Source: Cyanophora paradoxa
Taxonomy: Eukaryota > Glaucocystophyceae > Cyanophorales > Cyanophoraceae
Reading direction: 5' to 3'
Length of the DNA stretch: 64,000 nucleotides
NCBI GenBank assembly: GCA_004431415.1
Contig: QPMI01000453.1
Span: 310,001-374,000 of the forward strand
In this document: positions 44,491 through 53,621 of the stretch, piece by piece
Numbering within the stretch: the stretch's first letter is position 1
Layout of the letters: every line of letters begins with the position of its first letter
Made by a program: the position numbers and the translations under genes
Notes under the pieces: model-generated
Database searches by the model: none
What the model was told of the DNA's origin: nothing
What the model saw: the letters and a program-made list of their open reading frames with translations, nothing else

Positions 44491-44713
44491 GCGCCCGAGC
44501 TCTCGACGTCGGGCTGTACCCGGGCTAGCGCTCTACCCCCCCCCCGGTCTTTACAAGTTCGCCTCAAGGACCTCGGCCCGCTGTATTCGAACACAGCCCG
44601 CTTGCTTCTCCGGCTCTTAGATCCGTTTGCTCCGCCTCTGTCCAGGCCTCGTCCAACTCCAGCCAACTCCGCCTCTGTCCAGGCCTCGTCCAGGCCTCGT
44701 CCATCCCAAACAC
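44491..44713. promoter_or_regulatory. Intergenic region between the ankyrin gene and the exon-array gene
   Basis: About 220 bases between ATG 44,490 (-) and ATG 44,714 (+). Contains CCAACTCC/CAGGCCTCGTCCA direct repeats at 44,640-44,705. Part (44,500-44,575) resembles 47,722-47,795 (GACGTCGGG-TGTACCC, AGCGCTCTACCCCCC, CAAGGACCTC), so a promoter-containing segment may be duplicated. Confidence 0.35.
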
Positions 44714-46094
44714 ATGGGACAGTCGATCAGCACATGCTTAGGCCTCAGAGGTCGACATCAGCGCGAGCCTGAAAACGCAGAGCTTCTGCAGCTGCTTGCC
44801 CGGTTGCGCGAAGCAAACCAGGCGCGCTCGTCCGAGCGAACACGGGGTGTTGCCGACCTTGATCTTGATGTTTGCAGGAACGCGAGGCGGCGGAGCGTGG
44901 GCGCGTGGAGGCGGAACGAGTGGCGCAGCGGGAGCGCGAGGTGCTCGATTGCGGGCTGATGCGCTTGCGGCGTGATGCCGATCTTGATCTTGATGTTTGC
45001 AGGAACGCGAGGCGGCGGAGCGTGGGCGCGTGGAGGCGGAACGAGTGGCGCAGCGGGAGCGAGAGGTGCGCGATTGCGGGCTGATGCGCTTGCGGCGTGA
45101 TGCCGATCTTGATCTTGATGTTTGCAGGAACGCGAGGCGGCGGAGCGTGGGCGCGTGGAGGCGGAACGAGTGGCGCAGCAGGAGCGAGAGGTGCGCGATT
45201 GCGGGCTGATGCGCTTGCGGCGTGATGCCGATCTTGATCTTGATGTTTGCAGGAACGCGAGGCGGCGGAGCGTGGGCGCGTGGAGGCGGAACGAGTGGCG
45301 CAGCGGGAGCGAGAGGCGCGCGATTGCGGGCTGATGCGCTTGCGGCGTGATGCCGATCTTGATCTTGATGTTTGCAGGAACGCGAGGCGGCGGAGCGTGG
45401 GCGCGTGGAGGCGGAACGAGTGGCGCAGCGGGAGCGAGAGGTGCGCGATTGCGGGCTGATGCGCTTGCGGCGTGATGCCGATCTTGATCTTGTTTGCAGG
45501 ACCGCGAGGCGGCGGAGCGACTGGCGCAGCAGGAGCGAGAGGTGCGCGATTGCGGGCTGATGCGCTTGCGGCGTGATGCCGATCTTGATCTTGTTTGCAG
45601 GAACGCGAGGTGGCGGAGCGGGGGCGCGAGGCAGTGGAGCGAGCAGCAGAGCACAGGATCGCACTTGACCGACAGATGATGGAGACTGCAGCCGCGGCAG
45701 AAGGTGGGGACACGTTTTTCGTGATTCAAAACCTTTGTTTAAGACAGGTCGCCAGGTCTTTCGCTTGAGGACTACATCCGGCAGGTGCTCTCAAAGCTTC
45801 AAAAAAGAAGTCAGCTCATGGGCACCAGTGGCAACATGGCGCGTCACACGTTAGCCAAGCTCCGCGGCCACACCGAAGCGGTGATCTCCTCCCAGAAGTG
45901 AGTCGAGCTGCTGCATCGGAGGGTTCATCACAACCAGCCGTCACTCCCGTCTCAACTCCCTCGGACCTTTCACGAACGCTCTCATCATCAGAAGGTCAAT
46001 CTGGAGTCGACCAGAGCGACTCTTCCCGTCGCCCATCGACCGAGGGCGAGCAATAGTCGGGGATGCAGCTTTGGAGCAGGTTACCTGTACTTGA
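44714..46094 (+). CDS. Predicted N-myristoylated protein with a charged helix made from a tandem exon array
   Basis: Starts MGQSISTC: Gly2 and Ser6 fit N-myristoylation and Cys8 could be palmitoylated, so membrane anchoring is likely. Exon 1 (44,714-44,848) continues ENAELLQLLARLREANQARS. Then come five 63-base exons (44,878; 45,003; 45,128; 45,253; 45,378) encoding EREAAERGRVEAERVAQRER plus E (21 residues, three heptads), a 42-base exon at 45,500 (DREAAERLAQQERE, two heptads) and a longer exon at 45,601 (EREVAERGREAVERAAEHRI). The introns between are 62 or 59 bases, phase 0, GTGCGC...TTTGCAG; the first intron is only 29 bases. Then SLEDYIRQVLSKLQKRSQLM and NMARHTLAKLRGHTEAVISS (45,756-45,897), and a last exon whose frame is uncertain (stop at 46,053 or 46,094). 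Highly charged E/R repeats suggest a rigid single helix or coiled coil. Function unknown. Confidence 0.75.
44849..45600 (+). repeat. 125-bp exon-plus-intron tandem array
   Basis: The unit is a 63-base exon plus a 62-base intron, repeated at 44,878, 45,003, 45,128, 45,253 and 45,378 with near identity. A shortened unit (42-base exon, 59-base intron) follows at 45,500. Because 125 is not a multiple of three, the frame holds only if the introns are removed. The minus strand has no stops in any frame across the array, which produces spurious long frames there. Confidence 0.95.
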
Positions 46095-46601
46095 AACAAC
46101 AATTGCTAATTGCCTCACCGTCACGCAGAATCGTGTGAGAACAGGAAGCGCGGGGGAAGGGAGGGGAGAACTAGCGCTATAGCTAGCTATAGCCTAGTAG
46201 ATAGTAGATCCGAAAGGGAGGCGAGCTCGAGATCCTCAGAATTTCGGATCCCACCCCTCGGCCCTGCAGCTGCGCCGGCGCCCCGCCCCCCCCTTCCCCC
46301 CCCTCCCACACACGCGTGCACACACACACACACCACCATCACCACCTCCACGCATAGTTTGCAAGTTTGCATGGCATACACATAGAGGCTGAAGAGGCCA
46401 CTCCAGTCTGGTCCTGCGAGGCGGGTCGAGGTCGGCGGCGGACGCGCAGTTTGGGTGGTTCAGCAGATGTAGTGAATACTGTTCACAGAAACGAGAATAA
46501 TACACAATAAACGAAAGGTAGCCCCAGGGCACACCAAGACTGCATCTAAACGCGAATTCAAACCGCGCGGCGCTCGCCGAGTCGCTTTCCGAGGCCCACT
46601 A
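46095..46601. other. Intergenic, no gene seen
   Basis: Contains a short (CA)n run with CACCATCACCACC near 46,316-46,350 and C tracts. Probably 3' UTRs of the flanking genes. Confidence 0.4.
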
Positions 46602-46857
46602 TTAGGCCATGATCTCGCCGCGGGCGAGGGCGCGGATCATCTCAACGATCATCTCAACGTGCCCGCGGGGCGATCTGCCAAAGGAGTGAATCGTTAGCAA
46701 AGGTTAGCGAGGGGACTGTTCGCGGGGGACTCGTTTGTCTCCACGTCTCCGGCCGGCCGGCCCCCATCGCCCCTCTACGTCTCCACGGGCCCGTCCGCCT
46801 CGCCGCCTCGCTCGGTCCCCGCCTCGCGATCGGTCTCCGCCTGGACGCCGAGCTCGC
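46602..46857 (-). CDS. Last two exons of an unrecognised gene
   Basis: Exon 46,857-46,779 reads ELGVQAETDREAGTERGGEA then DGPVET. A 104-base intron joins in phase to SPRGHVEMIVEMIRALARGE with IMA and TAA at 46,602-46,604. Upstream exons were not found in the pyrimidine-rich sequence to the right. Its intron tail is shared with the gene at 47.97 kb. Confidence 0.4.
46672..46710 (-). repeat. Shared intron tail, copy 1 (minus strand)
   Basis: Read on the minus strand this gives TCGCTAACCTTTGCTAACGA then TTCACTCCTTTGGCAG|ATCG. It matches 47,929-47,968 (plus) at 38 of 40 positions and spans the 3' splice site. Confidence 0.85.
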
Positions 46858-47928
46858 CTGCGACCGCCCACCCGCCCGCAGCCTACGGAAGCTCCGCCCC
46901 GCGATCCTAGCATCTTCTAGGTCTTTTAATCTCCGTGCCGTCCTTTCTTAGCCTGCCTGCTTGCCCATGCAGGGCCAGCCGCTCCTCTTTTTACCACGCT
47001 TTAATCCATGGCCGCGGGCATCCGGCCTCCCCCTCGCGCGCCTCAGGCGTACCCCCCCCCGACTCCCGCACCCTCCTCCGGATCCCCCTCCCCCCCCCCC
47101 CCCCCCCCCCCACACCCCACCCTCTCGGAGTGTTTGGAGATCGAGGCCTATATAGCTAGGATACCGAGGACGCCGCACGTACGGGGCGGTCCGAGGCCGA
47201 CGGCGGACCGAAATCGATATCCCCCTCCGGTCGCATGAGATTCTCCCATCCCTCCGCCCCCCCCTCCCCCCCCCCCGGCCCCCGGAGGAGGCCGCTCCTG
47301 CGGGGCAGGCCGAGGCCGGGGCGGCCGACGCATTATGCGCACCTTAGACCTTAGACCCCCCTCCCCCCTCCCTCCCTCCCCCCCCTCCCTTTCCGGCCGA
47401 TCCTCACCCCTCGCAGCTGCAGCCACCTGGCCGCCCGGGCCGCTGGCACCAGGCCCCGACTCGTCCCCACGCCCCTCCCCTCACACCCTCCGCCCTCCCC
47501 CCCCCCTCTCTCCCCCTCCTGCGCCCGGCCCGGAAGACTCCCGCCTATTCCATGGCCGCGGGCCCCCGCCTCACGCGCCTTAGGCGTGCCCCCCCCCCCC
47601 CCTTCCCCCCTCCCTTCCCCCCTGCCTCCAGTTCCCCTCCCGTTACCCTCGCCATTTCTCCCCCCTCCCCACCCGCTGGCGTCGCTGGCGTCCCTCGTCC
47701 CCCACGCCTTCCCCCCCTCCACCGCTGACGTCGGGTTGTACCCCGGCCAGCGCTCTACCCCCCTGGGTCTCCACAAGGCCTCATGATCAAGGACCTCAAC
47801 CGGCCACGGCCGCACAGGTCGCACAGGTAGACAAGCAGAGGTAGTGCTAACTTTTGCGCACGCCGCCTGTGACGCAGCGGACGCGCGTGCCGGGATGCGC
47901 GCGCGCTGGCAAGGTCACGCGGCCAGCG
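46858..47928. other. Pyrimidine-rich region with C tracts; no resolved gene
   Basis: Long C runs occur at 47,085-47,110, 47,255-47,277 and 47,590-47,605. CATGGCCGCGGGC...CGCGCCT(C/T)AGGCGT is repeated at 47,008 and 47,550. The segment 47,722-47,795 resembles 44,500-44,575. It may hold exons of the two flanking divergent gene fragments, but none can be defended. Confidence 0.4.
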
Positions 47929-47968
47929 CTCGCTAACCTTCGCTAACAATTCACTCCTTTGGCAGATC
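47929..47968 (+). repeat. Shared intron tail, copy 2 (plus strand)
   Basis: Inverted partner of 46,672-46,710. It ends at an acceptor (TTTGGCAG) directly before the exon at 47,966. Confidence 0.85.
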
Positions 47969-48285
47969 GGCCAGCTGAAGAACATGCATACGATCATGAC
48001 AAACTAGTACTAGTACTAGGAGCACCTGGACGACGGAGGCCTAGGAAAGCCTCTCTCTAGATCTAGTGATCTTGATCGATATCGTGTACATGTTAACGTT
48101 CTGATTCGCTCGCCCGCTCCGGCGCAGCTCTTTAATTTCAGCTCAAGAACGTTAACCCGACGATTTTCAAACTCACGATCGGCCGCGGGGAGAACAAGCT
48201 GACGTACGCGTCGCTGCCATCAGAGGTGCACTTGATCATGAGCACCACCCGGGCCCGGGACGGCCGGACGGTCCCCTACGCGTAG
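47966..48285 (+). CDS. Two alternative terminal exons of an unrecognised gene
   Basis: After TTTGGCAG, the exon at 47,966-48,007 reads IGQLKNMHTIMTN and stops. A second exon at 48,142-48,285, after TAATTTCAG, reads LKNVNPTIFKLTIGRGENKL, then TYASLPSEVHLIMSTTRARD, and ends TVPYA with TAG. Both begin with LKN(M/V)-x-x-TI, suggesting duplicated last exons. No upstream exons are identified, and the gene's function is unknown. Confidence 0.35.
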
Positions 48286-49096
48286 ATCTAGAGTAGAGTG
48301 CGTAGATCTAGATCTAGAGTAGAGTGCGTAGATCTAGCTATAGATCTAGAGTGGCCTCTAGATCTATAGATTCCTAGGCCTGGCCTCTAGATCTATATTT
48401 AACCTCCCCCCCCCCCCTCCCGCCCCCCGGGACGAGACTCGGTACCTCAGGGCCTCCTCGAGGACGTCGACGTCCCCTTATGCCCCTAGGCCTCCGAGGC
48501 ATCACATAACTAGGGGCCCGGCCGCGTTTGGCGCGCCGGGGGTGCAAGGGGGGAATCGGGATCTAATGAAAGAGTAGTAGTGGCACGAACATGCACGGGG
48601 CAGATGTAGATCGACCCCGGCCCAGCGCGCGCGGCAGGTTGAAGTAGTAAATTAATTATATAAAGATAGACACAGAGCGGCCTCTGGCCCGGCAAGGCTC
48701 GGAGCGACGATAGCTACCAGAAGCTGCATGGATCCGTAACGACCGGAAAGCGGCGTGCAGCGGCGCGTCCGGAGGCAGTGCCCAGGCCGGGTGGCAGGCG
48801 GCGGGGGCGCACGCACGTGCACGCGGCGCAACACAGGGCTGCACGCGGCGTGCACGCAGGACACGAACTATAGCTAGTCTGCTGTCCGGGTGCCGATCGC
48901 AACAAGAGCGCCGAGCGCCCGGCCCGGCCGGCGTGCTCGGCCGGCACACGCGGTTCTGCAATATAAGCTCGATATAATTTAATTTATAAGCTCGATATAA
49001 GCGCAGCAAGAGAGTACGGTCTAGATCTGGCCGGCCGGGCGTGCTCGGCTGCGATCAGCTGCAGCGGCGCAGGCAGCAACGCAAGCAGTTTCTAGG

Positions 49097-49262
49097 CGGA
49101 AATCTAGAGGAGACGTACGCGTTGACAGGTAGAGAGAAGTGGTTCCATGCAGAACCGCGCAACGAAGAGCAAGGCGTACGCGACGCACTGCGAGGAAGCC
49201 GAAATCTAGAGGAGACAGCTAGGGAGAACTGGTTCCATGCAGAACCGCGCAAGGAATTCGAA
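49097..49262 (+). repeat. Direct repeat, unit about 63 bases, two copies
   Basis: GAAATCTAGAGGAGAC and TGGTTCCATGCAGAACCGCG occur in the same order at 49,099-49,160 and 49,200-49,252. Confidence 0.8.
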
Positions 49263-50369
49263 GACCGGAGTTAGAGAGAAGTTAGTTTTCCCCTCGAAAA
49301 CCACTTTTCCCCCTCTAATTCGACGCTCGAAAGTCGAGAGCTGACCGGTCCACCGAGCCAATCCGAACGCGAATAACCCGTCATTTTTTTCCGGTGTTGC
49401 AAACTGGACCTCGAAAACGGCCTCATAGAAAAGTTTTGGCTGAAGCGAGGGAACGGGAAGCAAGGGGGCCCCCTTCCCCCCTTGCAATTACTGCCCGCGC
49501 GCCCACGCCCGACTGCCCTCGAGCTCGCGCACCCGAAGTATACGTACCCCACAACAGTGCGCCCCCCCCTCGCCCCCCCCCCCTCCCCCCCCGCCCCTTC
49601 CCCGCCTCCGGTCCCCCCGCGCACGCTCCCTGCGGCAGGGTCCCCGCCTCGCATGATCATGACTCAATTAATATTGCAAGCCACCTGGCCCTGATCATGA
49701 CTCATGATCAGTTAAACGCGAATTCGGACTGGATCTAGATCTGAAGCGCAGGGCCGGGGCCGGCTCGCGATCGTGATCTCCGCGAGACCAGGCAGCCGTG
49801 GTGATGCCAGCGGGCCGGGGGACCTCAAAAGGAAGAAGAGCCTGCGCCCCGGCCCCGCCCCTCCGGACCCCGCCCCGGGGGACCGTCGGACCTCGAAGGA
49901 GGAACGAAGGTCTTCCCCCGGACCCCGACCCGTGTAGCGTCCACCGGGCGCCCGCGGCGCCCTGAGACGCGGCCGCTTTCTCTCCCAGAGAACTGGACTT
50001 TCGTGACGATCCCGGACGAGGGGATCCGGAAGGGCGAGCTCCGAACCCCCCCCCCCCCCCCCCCCACCCGGCCTCCACCGGTCCCCCCTCGCCCCTCGGG
50101 GAGGTTCTGTAACGTATCTGCGATCGCTGAGGCGGCCGCTGACGCCTGGCCCCGCCTCGTTTCCCACACCCAGCCCCCTCTTCCCCCCCCTCTCCCCCCC
50201 CCACCCCCACCCTCCCCCAGGCCTCGGGATATCTTTATCTGGTTTAATTTGATCATGCATATGAGCATGAGCCTCGCGAGTCTCTAGAGGGAACGGCTGC
50301 GCGCCAGAGCCCGCGGCCGGCACTGCTAGACTGAATCAGCGGCCGATCCGATGATCGCGAGGGCGAGTA

Positions 50370-50880
50370 TCAGCAAGAAAATCAGGAATGTTGAGCACTA
50401 GTCATGATCACTGAGTGCTGATACTGTATACGGATAGATCAGGAAAATTAGGGGTGTTGGGCACTAGTAATGCTACTGTGTAGATTGGAAAGATCAAGAG
50501 AGAATCTAGCAAGAAACATGTACAAGCTTGCCATTTCATCCGATGATCAGATCTAGAGTTAAAGAACCATAACGAATTTAATTAGCGATTATATATAATT
50601 AGATTCAAATGATTTAGACGATTACAGAGAATTGAGCTCTAATCACACACTGAGGGCTGATACTGCATGTATCTGGAAAGATGAATAAGGGATGTTCAGC
50701 ACTAGAACTAATAATGTATAGATCTGGAAAGATTAAGAGAGAATCAGATAATCTACTAGTAAGAAAGAAGTCATTTCATCGGCAAAAGAACCAACGAATC
50801 AATGAGATACGATATAGAATTAGATCTAGACGTCGACAGAGAATTTAATAAGCCTTGAAGAGTACTAGCTATAGTGAATC
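50370..50880 (+). repeat. AT-rich degenerate direct repeat, two copies of about 250 bases
   Basis: Both halves share, in order, GCTGATACTG, GG(A/T)GTT..GCACTAG, TCTGGAAAGAT or a variant, AGAGAGAATC, AGTAAGAAA or AGCAAGAAA, CATTTCATC, AAAGAACCA and a following AACGAAT. No protein is encoded. It lies just past the 3' end of the giant WD40 gene. Confidence 0.7.
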
Positions 50881-50969
50881 ACACATTGAAAATCATGAAT
50901 AATGCACTTTTGCAGATCATGATCAGAATCGACCGCGAAGCTGGTATGGCATTGAAACGATGTGCGGAT

Positions 50970-53583
50970 TCACATGCTCTCGTCGAAGCACGGCGTCGAG
51001 CAGACGGAAACGCGGATGCCCTCGGGGCCCTGCGGCTCGTCGGCGTCGTCGCCAGCGGCGTCGACAGCCGTGACGAGCAGCGTCGGCGTCCGGCGGGTGA
51101 GCAGCGTCGGGTCGGCTGAGAGGAGTCCGCCGGGCTCCCGCGGGTCGCGAGGTGGCAGAGACGGCGTGCCCGCGCCATGCGACCGCGGCGCGCGCGCGCT
51201 GCGATGTCCCGCGTCCTGTCCGGATCCGACCGTCGGAACTTGGCCAGACGTCTCGTCCTCGACGACTGGGCTGCGTCGGACGGCCTGCACCGGAAGGCCC
51301 CCCGCTTGGTGGAGGCTCCAAGGAGTTGGCGTGGGGCGACCGGCCGTCTCGCGATCGACGTGGCTACCCTCGACTCGCCCGCGCCCCGCGGCGGGAGCCG
51401 TTGGCCCGATCTCGTCTTCCTCGCCGGGATTCGGAGGCAGAGACTTGATGTCTTTCCGATCAAATATATGAGTGCTGTTGCGTTCATGATTGGCCCGGCC
51501 GTGCATGCTTTGCGACCGCTGGCGAGAGCGCCGGTGCCGATAGACGAGCACCGCCGCGACGGCAGCGACGGCCGCGCCTCCGACAGCACTGCCGATGCCA
51601 GCATACATCGCGGCGTTCGACGACGAACCGCTCGCAGGAGCAGGCGCCTGAGGTGTCGAAGGCTGCTGCTCCGCTGCGCTCCCGCCGGCGTCTGGAGCAG
51701 CCGGCTTCGGCGTTGCCGGCGCCGGCGCATTGGACGACACGCTGTACCCTATGACGCCAACGCCAGCGGATTCGATTGCCTTGACGACCGCGTCGCGTCC
51801 CACCATCTGGACGATGCGCTCGACGCTAATGCTCTGCCCCACGCCGCCGCTGCCGCCGTTCTGCTCGGACGTCGACGTCGAAGAAACGATGACAAAGTCC
51901 GCGACGACGCTGCCGCCGGCTGGCGACGACGACGACGCTTGCAACAGGCGCCGCGACCGTGACGCTGACGTTGACGACCCGCTCGTGTTGCTGACGCAGC
52001 GAATGCTCGCAAGGCGGATCTGCACATTGGCCGCCCGGACCATCTGCGTATGTGCACCCTCAGCGCGAGTGCTTAACACGACGAAGTTTTAAACGCAGTC
52101 ACGCGCCTGAGCGAGACTCTCCATGACAGGCTTCATTCGCGATCCCGCAAGGTTTGCGCAGGAGAGATCGAGCGCGATGGTCATCGTGACAAGCGGCGTC
52201 GATGGCGACGTCGACGTTGAAGGAGACGAATTCGAAGGGGACGACGACGAGGTTGTAGGAGGGGGCGCGGTGAACTCCTTCAGCTCGTCCGCAGTAAAGA
52301 TGAACGCCAGAGGGAGATCCACCGTCGCGGCCCCTGCGCATCGAAACGGGGTTCACGAACATCGTGATCAGGCCAGGGGCGGAGATACAGGAGTCCAAGC
52401 GCCTGCAACGGCGCGCACCCGAATTCGAACTTGCGCTTGCGCTACTTGCGCTGTCGGCGGCGGCTTCCTGCGTCGACGTGCGCGTTCTTGCCACGATCAG
52501 GTCCAGAGGAAAAGACGCGGAGCCGCCCATCCCGATCCAGCTCTGCGACACGCTAACGCCGAGCAGGGCGCCCGAGGGAAGATCGGTGGCGTTCCAAGGC
52601 GATGCGGACGCCGCCCAGGACCACTGTTTCCCGTCCAGAGACCGAAGAGACACCGTGTACTGCGGGACCGCCCAACCGGTGCCGAAAACCAAAGACTCTG
52701 ATCCCTCCTCGCCCCGGGTCCCGCCGAATGCCTCCGGCGAGAACGAAAACGAGTCTGCGGCATAACATGGCTCAGGGGCGCGATCTCATTCAAGCCGAGA
52801 CTTTGCAGCAGCCTAATTGCAAACGAACCCCACTGCAGGAGAATCCAGCTGGTGCCCACTGAAGCTGCGCGCACGGTGTATGGTTTGTCTCCTGTGCCGT
52901 GCTCACGAGGGAACTGGAGCGGAGAAGTCGCTGAGCCGACTGCAGGGCCCTCGGTCCGAGCACAGGCGGACACTCGCAGGCCGTACACGACGCCTGGCAC
53001 CAGTGACGAGGCCGCCCGGTCCAGAGCGAGGGCGCCTTGGCTGGAGGCGAGCGGCGGAGACGTCCACAGGGCCGAGCTCGACGACGGTGCGGCCGCCGCC
53101 GCGGAGGCGTACGCCGCGATGCAGTACGCCGAGCAGTCGACGGGCGTTGGCGAGGCGGAGCTCCACGCAATAGCGACGCCAGAGAGGGACGCAAGCCTGG
53201 CGCTGAACGCAATGCTGGCGGCCGAACACTCTGCGGGTGCGCGACGCGACGCGGACCCGTCAAGAGTGAATAAATGTAAAATGGTATAGCCGTTCAATTG
53301 TTACTGTAATGGAAAGGTAGATAGAGTGCACCTTTGGGGGGAGCCGTCGAGAAGGAAGGACTTGGGGAGGAAGGACTTGGGGAGACCGAGTGCGTTGGAG
53401 CTGCGGGAGGCTGTTGTTGCAGAGCAGTGGGAGTAGGGGTCGATCGCGAGCTCGAGATCTGACTGGGAGGGCTTGGGGTGGGAGCGCTCGTCGGGGACGC
53501 GGTCACTGTTGGCGATGCGCTGGGCAATCGTGAATTCGAAGGGAGGGGACTCGGCGAGTGCGACGCGATTGGTGAGCCGCTGT

Positions 53584-53621
<38 letters not shown>

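Larger units (their letters stand above)
48286..50969. other. Repeat-rich region with no confident gene
   Basis: AGATCTAG-type repeats at 48,288-48,400, a direct repeat at 49,097-49,262, C tracts near 49,570 and 50,047, and an AT-rich direct repeat at 50,370-50,880. A possible plus-strand exon near 49,990-50,040 (ENWTFVTIPDEGIRKGELR) follows a CCCAG acceptor but has no confirmed partners. Confidence 0.4.

Noticed and set aside
44738-45729. Three overlapping minus-strand open frames of 308-323 residues
   Set aside because: They are repetitive translations of the 125-bp array in all three antisense frames. The plus strand gives phase-consistent exons and a sensible charged helix, so these are shadows.
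51177-51962. 261-residue plus-strand open frame
   Set aside because: It lies opposite the transmembrane and tail exon of the giant gene, whose frame has a clear hydrophobic helix and stop-transfer; the plus frame has no features.
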